Assembly (NCBI GenBank): GCA_022340585.1
Contig: JAJDNS010000152.1
Coordinates: forward strand, 1 to 64,000
DNA: 64,000 bases
Reading direction: 5' to 3'
Origin: Acidobacteriota bacterium
GTDB lineage: Bacteria; Acidobacteriota; Vicinamibacteria; Fen-336
Positions 8,030 through 15,611 of the stretch are shown one piece after another. The position numbers and the translations under genes were made by a program. Every line of letters begins with the position of its first letter. The stretch's first letter is position 1. Below the pieces are notes generated by a model. It was not told where the DNA came from. It was given only the letters and a program-made list of their open reading frames with translations, and searched no databases.

Positions 8030-9091
8030 TCAGTCGGTACCGTGCTGGCTCCGGTACTCGTCGCGGAGACGCAGGGCCTCGTCGAAGGCTTCGGCGGGCA
8101 CCACCTTGCCCCTGATCTCCGGGTACAGCTTCTCGGTCAGCTTCTGCCACTCCGCCTTCTGAGCGTCGGTCACTGGCACGACGTTGAGCCCGCGCTTCTT
8201 CATGGCCTCGACGTCCTTCGCCGCCGCGTCACGGATCTCCTTGCGCAGGCGGGCGCCCGCCTCCTCCGTGGCCTGACGAATGGCGGGCTGCACGTCGGCG
8301 GGAATCTTGTCCCAGGCCTTCTTCGTGATGAGGGTGGCGCCGAGGAGGAGCTGCCAGCGGAGGTCGGTCATGTTCTGCGCGTGATTGAAGAACTGCGAGA
8401 TGACCGCCACCTGCGGCGGCGAGCTCAAAGCCTCGATCAGCCCGGTCTGGAGGGCAGTGGCGATCTCCGTCGATGGCAGGGGCACCGGGTTGAAGCCGCC
8501 GGCGCGCCAGACCTGGACGGCCTCCGGATCGCCGGCCCACGTGAACAGCTTCAGCTTCTGCAGGTCGGCGGGGACAGCGACCGGCTGTTTCGTGAAGAAG
8601 TGGACCCAGCCGCCGTCGATCCAGTTGAGGACGATGAAGCCCTTCTTCTCGAGGCCGGCCTCGAGCCCGGCTCGCATCTTCTCGTGGACCCAGTACACCT
8701 CCTCGTAGGAGTCGTACATGAGGGGGATGCCGAGGGCGTAGACGGACTTGTCGATCTCGCCCACGCCCACCGCGCTCAGGACGCCCGCGCTCAGGGTTCC
8801 CAGGCGCATCTTGCGCACCACGTCCGGGTCGTCTCCGGCCACGCCTCCCGGGAAGAGCCGGACGCGCACTCGACCCCCGGACAGTTCCTTCCACTTCTCT
8901 GCCGTCTCCTTGAGGATCAGGTGCCACGAGGACCCGTCGGGCACGAGGGTGGCCATCCGGATGAGCGTCCGCCCCTGGGCCTCCACCGGCGGAGGCGAGG
9001 ACCAGGCCAGGACCACGGCAAGGGTGACCACGAGGCCGACCAGAAGGAATCGGACCCGACGACGGCGCGGGCGGGTCGTGAGATGAGGCAT
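8030..9091 (-). CDS. TRAP transporter solute-binding protein (DctP family)
   Basis: A 353-residue periplasmic binding protein. Its N-terminus is Arg-rich followed by a hydrophobic stretch (FLLVGLVVTLAVVLAW) and a probable cleavage near VEAQG. The mature part shows DctP-family features: TLIRMATLVPDGSSWH, the conserved Arg region PADLQKLKLFTW, and IEALSSPPQVAVI. ATG at 9091 was chosen because AAGGAG lies just upstream; a second in-frame ATG at 9106 precedes that site. It lies between TatT and DctQM on the same strand, so the three form one transport operon. The ligand is unknown; the enolase-superfamily gene nearby hints at a sugar acid. Confidence 0.9.
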   Translation of the reverse strand: MPHLTTRPRRRRVRFLLVGLVVTLAVVLAWSSPPPVEAQGRTLIRMATLVPDGSSWHLILKETAEKWKELSGGRVRVRLFPGGVAGDDPDVVRKMRLGTLSAGVLSAVGVGEIDKSVYALGIPLMYDSYEEVYWVHEKMRAGLEAGLEKKGFIVLNWIDGGWVHFFTKQPVAVPADLQKLKLFTWAGDPEAVQVWRAGGFNPVPLPSTEIATALQTGLIEALSSPPQVAVISQFFNHAQNMTDLRWQLLLGATLITKKAWDKIPADVQPAIRQATEEAGARLRKEIRDAAAKDVEAMKKRGLNVVPVTDAQKAEWQKLTEKLYPEIRGKVVPAEAFDEALRLRDEYRSQHGTD

Positions 9092-9116
9092 TGGGCTCCT
9101 TGACATGACGCGTCTT

Positions 9117-10025
9117 CTATTCGATGAAGTACTCGTCCACTCTCTCCAGCAGCCAGCGCGCGCGCTTCTGCACGAGGATGTTCACCAGGCGCTGGTCGTT
9201 GGGCTCTCTGGCGTCCACCGCAAGCGCCTTCTCCAGCGATGCGGTGAAGGCGGCGCGGTCCTGCTCGGGCACGCAGATGCTCTCTGCATAGGTGACGTAG
9301 GGAGAGGCTTTGAGGTTCCCGGACAGGCGCAGCGCCTCCTGGTAGTGGTCCAGAGCCGCTTCCTTCGAGCCTCCGATCGACGATCGGCCCGACTCCCAGC
9401 TCACGAAGAACTCGTGGATCGAGCCCCTCTCCCAGGAGGGATCGAGGGCGAGGGCGCGGCGGGCCAGCGCGTCGACGATGGGCTGGTCCGCGGACACCTC
9501 GGGGTCGTTGATCATGAGAGCCATGGCCCCCGCCCAGGCTGCCGCCGTCCAGTAGAGGAGGGGCACGTCCTTGCTCTCCGCCTTCTCGAGCGCCGCCACC
9601 GGGTCCTGCGCCAGCTCCGCCCGCAATCCCGGGTAGTCCACCTCCAGCCCGCGCAGCCCGTAGTCCAGAGCCCGCAGGTACATCCGTCGCGCACGCTCGC
9701 GCATGTGGGTGGCCTGGGCCAGGCTCTCCTCCTCGACGTAGTCGGCCTCGAGCTGGATCCAGCCGTAGGCATACTGGACGAAGCCCGAGCAGGCGGCGAG
9801 AAGCAGCCCCCGGTGGCGGGGCGACTCCGCCAGCAGGCTCTCCATGGTCTTCAGGCCGAAGGGGATGGCGTCTCCCACGAGCTCCGGGTCGTCGTCGGAC
9901 GCGAAGGTCGAGCCCGTCTCGGCCAGGGCATCGCCCAGCTTGTTGACGGCGGTCTTCCTGATGGAGCAGGCCGGGAGAAGCGTGGCGACGACGGCGGCGG
10001 CCACAAGGCGGCCGGAGACGCTCAT
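9117..10025 (-). CDS. TRAP-associated TatT-type lipoprotein with TPR-like helices
   Basis: A 302-residue protein with a lipoprotein signal (LLPACSIRK, predicted lipidated Cys about residue 20). The rest is helical with repeated Ala-rich pairs (for example ARRMYLRALDYGLRGLEV, LARRALALDPSWERGSIHEFF and LDHYQEALRLSGN). It matches the layout of TatT, the trimeric TPR lipoprotein of TRAP transporters described in Treponema (Tp0956), thought to guide hydrophobic ligands to the binding protein. GAGGGG precedes the ATG at 10025; a longer frame to 10103 lacks a site. It is the first gene of the TRAP operon; presence of TatT suggests a hydrophobic or unusual ligand. Confidence 0.85.
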   Translation of the reverse strand: MSVSGRLVAAAVVATLLPACSIRKTAVNKLGDALAETGSTFASDDDPELVGDAIPFGLKTMESLLAESPRHRGLLLAACSGFVQYAYGWIQLEADYVEEESLAQATHMRERARRMYLRALDYGLRGLEVDYPGLRAELAQDPVAALEKAESKDVPLLYWTAAAWAGAMALMINDPEVSADQPIVDALARRALALDPSWERGSIHEFFVSWESGRSSIGGSKEAALDHYQEALRLSGNLKASPYVTYAESICVPEQDRAAFTASLEKALAVDAREPNDQRLVNILVQKRARWLLERVDEYFIE

Positions 10026-10062
10026 GGAACCCCTCGTTCGTTGTGTTTCCGGCGACCTTTCG

Positions 10063-10106
10063 ATTCTAGCACCGGGTCCGGTGACGCCTGTGTGACACCT
10101 CACAGG
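10063..10106 (-). promoter_or_regulatory. Promoter and candidate operator of the TRAP operon
   Basis: On the minus strand TGCTAGAAT (10063-10071) is an extended -10 box, 37 bp before the TatT start. Where a -35 box would be expected lies an inverted repeat CCTGTG-N8-CACAGG (10087-10106). No good -35 hexamer is visible, which fits an extended -10 promoter controlled by a regulator. The regulator is not identified. Confidence 0.45.
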
Positions 10107-10199
10107 GCCGCAACCGTCACTGCGTTTTGTGGACGCCCTGCCGAGCTCTCCATCGGCACGACGCGGAGTTTCGTGTGCTGTCCCCGACTCCCCCGAAGC

Positions 10200-11543
10200 T
10201 CAGGCGCTGGCGTGGCTCTCCGGAGCGGTCGAGGCGGCCTCGGCCGCCCGGGCCTGGCGGCGCCCGCGCTCGACGTCGACCTTGGAGAGGATGAAGGCCC
10301 CGAGGGCGAAGAAGACGATCAGGATCAGGATGGCGGGACGGCTCGACCCGGTCGCGGCCAGGAGAACCCCGAACAGGAACGTCCCCATGGACCCCCCGAA
10401 GCGGTCGAAGACCCCGAAGAAGCCGAACATCTCGCCCGCCTTGTGCTTGGGGATCATGGTCGCGAAGAGCGACCGCCCCAGGGCCTGGGCCCCGCCCTGG
10501 ACCGTGCCCACCAGGGCCGCCATGACGTAGAACTGGGTGGCGTTCTTCAGGAAGAAGCCCAGCAGCGAGATGACCGTGTAGACGGCCAGGGCGAGGTAGA
10601 TGGCACGCTTGGCCCCGATCCGGTCGGCCAGGAGCCCGAACCCGAAGGCGAAGGGGACGCCCACGAACTGGACCAGGATGAGGGCGCCGATCATGTCGGC
10701 GGCCTCGATCCCGACCTCTCCGCCGAAGGTCAAGGCGGCGCGAATGATCGTGTTCACCGCGTCGTTGTAGACGAGAAAGGCCAGGAGGAGAAGCCCGGCG
10801 TCCTTGTAGGTCCTGAGCTCCTGGAAGGTCTCCGCCAGGCGCCGCGAGGCGATGACAACGGGGTTCTGCCCGGCCTTCTCGTCCGCCTCGAGACGTCGCG
10901 GTGGCTCGGGGACCTTTCGGAACAGCGGGATGGAGAACACCACCCACCACACCGCCACGCTCACGAAGGAGAGCCGGATGGCGACGTCGCGACCGGGGAG
11001 CCCGAACCAGTCCGGGTGCGCCATCATGACGCCGTTCGCCGCGAGAAGGAGTCCGCCGCCGAGGTATCCGAGGGCGAAGCCGGCTGTGGAGACGCGATCC
11101 ACCTCGTAGGGGCCGGCGATGGCGGGCAGGAGGGCGTTGTAGAAGGCCAGCGTCGCCGTGACGCACACGTTTCCCACCACGAACGTCGTCAGCGCGTAGA
11201 CCCACTGCCCGTCTCCGATGAAGAACATGGCCCCGGTGGTGACCGCGCCCACCGCGAGGAAGGCGGCCAGGAAGCTCTTCTTGCTGCCCCGGTAGTCGGC
11301 GATGGCGCCCAGGAGGGGCCCGGTCAGCCCCACGAGGATGATGGCGAGGGAGGAGGCGAACATGTATCGGGCCCGGGCCTGGGCCTCGCTGAGGCCCCCG
11401 GCCACTCCCACGATGACGATGTAGATCTGGAAGACCTGCATGACCGTGGTCATCCACGCCGAGTTCGCCACGTCGTACAGGGCCCAGGCCCTGAGCTCCG
11501 GGCGGTGGAGCCCGAGGCGGTCGAGGAACGATCGCTTGGCCAT
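10200..11543 (-). CDS. MFS transporter, UMF1 (Atg22-like) family
   Basis: A 447-residue membrane protein with about 12 predicted transmembrane helices. The N-terminal motif WALYDVANSAW is diagnostic for the UMF1/Atg22-like branch of the major facilitator superfamily, and GPLLGAIADYRGSKKSFL is the loop 2-3 signature. Some members have been linked to amino acid or sugar efflux; the substrate here cannot be predicted. It ends in a charged tail (VERGRRQARAAEAAS). It is divergent from the next gene with only 42 bp between starts, so their promoters overlap. Confidence 0.85.
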   Translation of the reverse strand: MAKRSFLDRLGLHRPELRAWALYDVANSAWMTTVMQVFQIYIVIVGVAGGLSEAQARARYMFASSLAIILVGLTGPLLGAIADYRGSKKSFLAAFLAVGAVTTGAMFFIGDGQWVYALTTFVVGNVCVTATLAFYNALLPAIAGPYEVDRVSTAGFALGYLGGGLLLAANGVMMAHPDWFGLPGRDVAIRLSFVSVAVWWVVFSIPLFRKVPEPPRRLEADEKAGQNPVVIASRRLAETFQELRTYKDAGLLLLAFLVYNDAVNTIIRAALTFGGEVGIEAADMIGALILVQFVGVPFAFGFGLLADRIGAKRAIYLALAVYTVISLLGFFLKNATQFYVMAALVGTVQGGAQALGRSLFATMIPKHKAGEMFGFFGVFDRFGGSMGTFLFGVLLAATGSSRPAILILIVFFALGAFILSKVDVERGRRQARAAEAASTAPESHASA

Positions 11544-11571
11544 GAAGGGTCAAGAGTAGCCCAAGACTCCG

Positions 11572-11580
11572 TGCTAGTCT
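11572..11580 (+). promoter_or_regulatory. Extended -10 box TGCTAGTCT
   Basis: The TAGTCT hexamer ends 5 nt before the ATG at 11586. Transcription would start at or next to the start codon, giving a leaderless mRNA. No ribosome binding site is visible. Confidence 0.45.
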
Positions 11581-11585
11581 CGGGC

Positions 11586-12344
11586 ATGGCCGAGAGCGAA
11601 AGCCGGCGCGCCTCGCACACCCCCTGGGCACTCGCCCTCGCCGCGGTGGCGGTCGTCGCCATCGTGTCCGCCAGCCTCGTGTATGTCTTCCGCTACACCG
11701 CCAGCGTGCCCGGAGACGTGCTGAAGGAAGGCCGAGCGGCCCTCGAGGACCTGCGGGAGGTGGCGGCGGCCTTCCGCAGCGGCACCGTCACCACCACCTT
11801 CCGGAGCTACGCCACCGAGGTGTCGGGCACGAATCGGCTGCAGTTCGCCGAGGTCAAGCAGATGGAGATCTTCGAGCGACGGGACGAGGCGGCTGTCCTC
11901 TGGGGAACCCTGGCCCTTCCCGACGTGGTGGTCGAGGCCCGCGCTCCGGTCGAGTACACGTACTTCCTCGACCTCGACAAGGAGTGGACGTTCCGCCTCG
12001 AGGGCAAGGACGTTTACGTGGTGGCGCCGCCGGTGGAGTACAACCGGCCCTCGGTCGACGTGTCCGCCCTCCGCTACGAGATCCGCGAGGAGAGCGTCCT
12101 GCGAGACGAGCAGATTGCCCTCGACCGGCTGCGGGCCGAGCTCACGGCGCTGACGCTGCAGAGAGCCCGGCAGCAGCTTCCCCTGGTGAGGGAGACGGGG
12201 CGCCGCAGCGTCGAGGCCTTCGTCGAGAACTGGCTCGTCCAGCGCTTCGCCGACGGCGACGACTACCGGGCGCGAGTCCGGTTCGCGGACGAGCCGACGC
12301 CCGAGCCCCCTCGCCCCCCCGAGCTCCCGTCACCGACCGGGTGA
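11586..12344 (+). CDS. Membrane-anchored protein of unknown function (DUF4230-like layout)
   Basis: A 252-residue protein with one N-terminal transmembrane helix (ALALAAVAVVAIVSASLVYVF, about 14-34) and an extracytoplasmic domain. The domain has short beta strands (TFRSYATEV, RLQFAEVKQMEIFERRDE, VVVEARAPVEYTYFLDL), then a helical segment (about 155-225) and a Pro-rich tail. The order of a strand-rich part followed by a long helix resembles DUF4230 proteins, but I did not confirm this. No catalytic motif is visible. It is divergent from the UMF1 gene. Confidence 0.7.
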   Translation: MAESESRRASHTPWALALAAVAVVAIVSASLVYVFRYTASVPGDVLKEGRAALEDLREVAAAFRSGTVTTTFRSYATEVSGTNRLQFAEVKQMEIFERRDEAAVLWGTLALPDVVVEARAPVEYTYFLDLDKEWTFRLEGKDVYVVAPPVEYNRPSVDVSALRYEIREESVLRDEQIALDRLRAELTALTLQRARQQLPLVRETGRRSVEAFVENWLVQRFADGDDYRARVRFADEPTPEPPRPPELPSPTG

Positions 12345-12748
12345 GCCACGGAGGTGGGATCTGCCGGCACTGCCGGGCTCGGGACGTGCACGTTTCGCTC
12401 CGCCAGGGCTGGCGCCGCGGTCTCGTCGTCTCTGTGGCGCTCGTTGTGGGAGCCATCGAAGAGGTCGATGGCGGCGATGAGGGGGCGTAGTTCCTGCGCC
12501 GCCGCTGCCCTCGCCCGCGAAGCTTTCTCGCTTTTCAGGCCCAAAACGTCCAAAATGCCTCTTCTGCTTGCATGTGGGCCTGGGTTCCAGGTAGGCTGAG
12601 ACCCCGATGTGCGGCTGGTGCATTTGTATTATCCCTGAGGACTTTAGGTGGAGTCCGGGCCGAGGTGCCACCAGATTAAACCCTTGCTGACGTTGGAGAC
12701 GCGGGCGTGGGCACGGGGCTTGCTCACACCGCAGCACAGGGGGAAGTT
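12345..12748. other. 404-bp intergenic region, no supported gene
   Basis: It contains open frames on both strands, but none has a start site, codon use or motif that supports a gene. A locally AT-richer patch (about 12620-12650) includes TATTAT (12627-12632), a possible -10 box for the downstream LuxR-type gene with a leader of about 115 nt. A minus-strand frame 12263-12553 of 96 codons is noted but unsupported. Confidence 0.4.
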
Positions 12749-13510
12749 ATGACTGGACGTGTTCTGGAGACCCGTCGATGGAACGGAGAGCAGAGTACGG
12801 AGGTGCTCGACGTCCTCGCGCAGAGTGACACCCCGGCCCTCGCCACCGACATCGGCGGCCACATCGTCTTCTGGAACCGGGCCGCGGAGCGGCTCCTGGG
12901 TCGTCCGACGAACCAGGTGCTGGGCCGTCGCTGCTACGACGTCCTCGGGGGCAAGGACGTGTTCGGCAACCGCTTCTGCCACGAGAACTGCTCGGTGGTC
13001 TCGATGAGCCGGAAGGGTGAGGCGGTGCAGGGCTTCGAGATCGTCCTGGGCTCGTCGCCCAAGCAGGAGCAGGCCCTCAACGTGAGCATCCTCAAGATCC
13101 CGGGTTCCCGCGCGGAGCTGTTCACCCTCGTGCACATCCTCCAGCCCATCGACCGCGCCGGCCGGCTCACGCGGGCCCTGGAGCGCATGGGTGCCCAGCG
13201 ACCGGGGACCCACCAGGAGCCCTGGGAGCCGGTCGCCACGCCCGGATCGGTGGCGCTGCCCAAGGCCCCGCCGCTCACCGAGCGAGAGAAGGAGATCCTT
13301 CGCTGGGTGGCCGCCGGCCTCCAGAACAAGGAGATTGCCCAGAAGCTGGGCATCAGCCTCGCCACCGTGCGCAACCACATCCACAACATCCTCGAGAAGC
13401 TGGACGTGCACTCGAAGCTGGAGGCGGTGTCGCTCGCCTTCCGACAGGGCTGGGTGACGGGACCGAACGGCGAGCTGGGGATCAGCACCGAGCCCATCTC
13501 GCGGCAGTAG
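12749..13510 (+). CDS. PAS domain / LuxR-type transcription factor
   Basis: A 253-residue regulator. Residues about 8-125 form a PAS-like domain (ALATDIGGHIVFWNRAAERLLGRP, then CYDVLGG with Cys residues at CHENCSV that could bind metal or redox cofactors). The C-terminus (about 175-240) is a complete LuxR/NarL helix-turn-helix: LTEREKEILRWVAAGLQNKEIA and LGISLATVRNHIHNILEKL. ATG at 12749 is preceded by AGGGGGAAG at good spacing. No receiver domain is present, so the signal is probably perceived directly by the PAS domain. It is 25 bp upstream of a radical SAM gene, suggesting co-transcription. Confidence 0.9.
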   Translation: MTGRVLETRRWNGEQSTEVLDVLAQSDTPALATDIGGHIVFWNRAAERLLGRPTNQVLGRRCYDVLGGKDVFGNRFCHENCSVVSMSRKGEAVQGFEIVLGSSPKQEQALNVSILKIPGSRAELFTLVHILQPIDRAGRLTRALERMGAQRPGTHQEPWEPVATPGSVALPKAPPLTEREKEILRWVAAGLQNKEIAQKLGISLATVRNHIHNILEKLDVHSKLEAVSLAFRQGWVTGPNGELGISTEPISRQ

Positions 13511-13535
13511 GTCCGGGCGACTCTCCGCGGCAACC

Positions 13536-14711
13536 ATGGCTGGACATCCCGGCGGACACCCCGGCGGCGCGGGCCGAGGCGAGCCCGCGTTCATGCGGGC
13601 GGTCGATTTCGACGTCTCCCCGTTTCTGGTGATCTGGGAGACCACCCAGTCGTGCGCGCTGGTCTGTCGTCACTGCCGGGCCTCGGCCCAGCCCGGCCGG
13701 GACCCGGGCGAGCTCACCACCGAGGAGGGACGGCGCGTCCTCGACGAGGTGGCGGAGATGGGAACGCCGCTCCTGGTCCTCAGCGGTGGCGATCCGGTGA
13801 ACCGTCCCGATCTGCTCGACCTGATCCGCCACGGCAAGGAGCGGGGGCTGCGGATGGCGACCATCCCCGCCGCGACCGACTGCCTGACCCGGGACCTGGT
13901 GCAGGACCTCAAGTCGGCAAACCTGGACCAGATGGCCGTCAGCCTCGACTTCCCCCGGGCCGAGCAGCACGACTCGTTCCGCGGTGTCCCCGGGTCGTTC
14001 GCGAAGACGATGCAGGCGGTGGAGTGGGCCCACGAGGTGGGCCTCCCCCTGCAGGTGAACACCACGGTGTGCGGCGACACCGCGCCCTACCTGGAGGAGA
14101 TGGCCGAGTTCGTCCAGGGACTCGGGATCGTTTTCTGGGAGGTGTTCTTTCTCGTCCCCATGGGCCGCGGCTCGGTCCTCACCGGGCTGAGCGCGTCCGA
14201 GTGCGAGCGCCTGTTCGAGGTGATCTACGGCCTCCAGAAGAAGGGGGACTTCATCGTCAAGGTGACGGAGGCCCCGCACTACCGTCGCCACGTGGCCCAG
14301 CGCGAGATGAAGGAGAGCGGGCGGTCCGCCCGCCCCGACGGCCAGGCGGCCATGCCCGCACGCCTCACCCAGTCCGAGGGCCCCGGCCACACCGTGGGCC
14401 TGGCCCCACGGGGAGTGAACTCGGGCAAGGGGTTCCTCTTCGTCTCGCACCTGGGCGAGATCTTCCCGAGCGGGTTCCTGCCGATCAAGGCGGGCAACGT
14501 GCGTGAGACGAGCCTCGCCCGGGCCTACCGGGACACGACCCTGTTCCAGAACCTGCGCAAGCCCGACCTGCTCAAGGGGCGCTGCGGCCGCTGCGAGTTC
14601 CGCGACATCTGCGGCGGCTCGCGCTCCAGGGCCTACGGCCTCACCGGCGACCCCTTCGAGACCGACCCCTGGTGCTCGTACGAACCCCTGGGATCAGGGG
14701 CCAGGTCGTGA
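13536..14711 (+). CDS. Radical SAM/SPASM protein (resembles the TIGR04053 group)
   Basis: A 391-residue radical SAM enzyme. The [4Fe-4S] motif CALVCRHC (CX3CX2C) follows WETTQSC; LVLSGGDPVNR is the glycine-rich SAM contact. The C-terminal auxiliary cluster region has CGRCEFRDICGGSRSRAYG and a final Cys near DPWCSYEP, as in SPASM or haem-biosynthesis (AhbD/NirJ-like) relatives. It resembles the TIGR04053 group; the substrate is unknown. The start is uncertain: ATG 13536 or ATG 13593, neither with a strong ribosome site. The last few codons (GSGARS) are encoded inside a REP-like repeat, so the natural C-terminus may have been rewritten by repeat insertion. Confidence 0.85.
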   Translation: MAGHPGGHPGGAGRGEPAFMRAVDFDVSPFLVIWETTQSCALVCRHCRASAQPGRDPGELTTEEGRRVLDEVAEMGTPLLVLSGGDPVNRPDLLDLIRHGKERGLRMATIPAATDCLTRDLVQDLKSANLDQMAVSLDFPRAEQHDSFRGVPGSFAKTMQAVEWAHEVGLPLQVNTTVCGDTAPYLEEMAEFVQGLGIVFWEVFFLVPMGRGSVLTGLSASECERLFEVIYGLQKKGDFIVKVTEAPHYRRHVAQREMKESGRSARPDGQAAMPARLTQSEGPGHTVGLAPRGVNSGKGFLFVSHLGEIFPSGFLPIKAGNVRETSLARAYRDTTLFQNLRKPDLLKGRCGRCEFRDICGGSRSRAYGLTGDPFETDPWCSYEPLGSGARS

Positions 14712-14777
14712 ATGTTGCATTGTGTCCTCTTCAGAGGACGTTTTCGCACCCCAATGCTACTTCTGAGATCTGACCCC
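14697..14777. repeat. REP-like palindromic repeat, family A, copy 2
   Basis: GGGGCCAGGTC (14697-14707) and GATCTGACCCC (14767-14777) are imperfect inverted ends. A second nested hairpin, GTCCTCT/AGAGGAC (14724-14739), is followed by GTTTTC and may act as a terminator for the radical SAM gene, whose stop (14709-14711) lies inside the element. Confidence 0.65.
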
Positions 14778-14789
14778 TTCGTCACTTCG

Positions 14790-15536
14790 TCAGTGGAGCT
14801 GGAAGTCGGCGACGACGGGGAGGTGGTCGCTGGCCACTCGGGACAAGGCGAGGCGGCACCGACGCACGCCGACGAGACGCATCGGCCCGCGGAAGTAGAC
14901 CCGGTCGAGGGGCCCCTGCGGGAAGAACGAGGGGAACGTGGGCATGGGCCGGTCGCGGCGGGCGTTGCCGCCGGTGGCTGAGCGAAAGCCCAGCAGGTCG
15001 ACGAAGATCGGCCTCAGGAGCGACCGCCAGTCGTTCAGATCCCCGGCCACGACACAGGGCACGTCGTAGGGCAACGACGTGAACTCTTTCGAGCGCATCA
15101 GGAGCCCGAGCTGCTTCTCTCGCTCGCGGGCGGACAGGCCGAGATGCATGTTGAAGATCTCGAGGCGCCGGGTCCGGCCGTGGGCCGGCCGGGCGTCGAT
15201 GCAGGTGTGCTGGCACCCGCGCCGCTTGCGGATCCCGATGGTGAGGTCGATGTTCCGCTCGCGCTTGATCGGCCAGCGGCTCAGCGTGGCGTTGCCGTAG
15301 CGGCCCTTGCGGAGAGTGACGTTGTGGCCGATCGCGTAGTGCTCGTACCCGAGGGACTCGGCCAGCTCCCGGCCCAGGTCGAGGTGGCGCGACCGGGGCG
15401 CTCCCTCGTCGACCTCCTGCAGCATCACGACGTCGGGATGGTAGTACCCGATGATGGACGTGACCCGCTCCGGGCGAAAGCGGCGGTCGACGCCGATGGC
15501 CCGGTGGATGTTGTAGGTGAGGATTCGGAGCTTCAC
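14790..15536 (-). CDS. Endonuclease/exonuclease/phosphatase family protein
   Basis: A 248-residue protein of the EEP (DNase I-like) fold: LRILTYNIHRAIG at the start, VVMLQEVDE (metal-binding Glu), FNMHLGL, VVAGDLNDW (catalytic Asp and Asn), and ASDHLPVVADF (catalytic Asp-His) at the end. All key motifs are intact. No signal peptide, so cytoplasmic. Family members cleave DNA, RNA or phosphoesters; the short form with YNIHRAIG and DLNDW resembles bacterial proteins of unknown substrate, some near cardiolipin synthase genes. The start is taken as the GTG at 15536, because upstream reading lacks homology-like sequence and runs antisense into truA. No strong ribosome site is visible. Confidence 0.85.
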   Translation of the reverse strand: MKLRILTYNIHRAIGVDRRFRPERVTSIIGYYHPDVVMLQEVDEGAPRSRHLDLGRELAESLGYEHYAIGHNVTLRKGRYGNATLSRWPIKRERNIDLTIGIRKRRGCQHTCIDARPAHGRTRRLEIFNMHLGLSAREREKQLGLLMRSKEFTSLPYDVPCVVAGDLNDWRSLLRPIFVDLLGFRSATGGNARRDRPMPTFPSFFPQGPLDRVYFRGPMRLVGVRRCRLALSRVASDHLPVVADFQLH

Positions 15537-15571
15537 GTCGGCCCAGAATAGCAGAGCCGCGCGCTTCCGGC

Positions 15572-15601
15572 TTGACGAGCCGCCGGGGGGCCGGCTAGCG
15601 T
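15572..15601 (+). promoter_or_regulatory. Promoter of truA
   Basis: TTGACG (15572-15577), an 18-bp spacer and TAGCGT (15596-15601). Transcription would start 2-4 nt before the ATG at 15612, giving a nearly leaderless mRNA. Confidence 0.5.
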
Positions 15602-15611
15602 TCGCGCGGGC

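Noticed and set aside
9105-11585. Plus-strand frame of about 830 codons ahead of the anchored-protein gene
   Set aside because: It mirrors the TatT and UMF1 genes on the other strand; composition is Gly/Arg/Asp-rich without motifs, as for antisense frames in GC-rich DNA.
12263-12553. 96-codon minus-strand frame in the gap before the LuxR-type gene
   Set aside because: No ribosome site, overlaps the end of a real gene, and no family resemblance.
12580-12610. GGTTCC-containing stretch resembling a tRNA T-loop
   Set aside because: No matching acceptor, D or anticodon arms can be folded around it.
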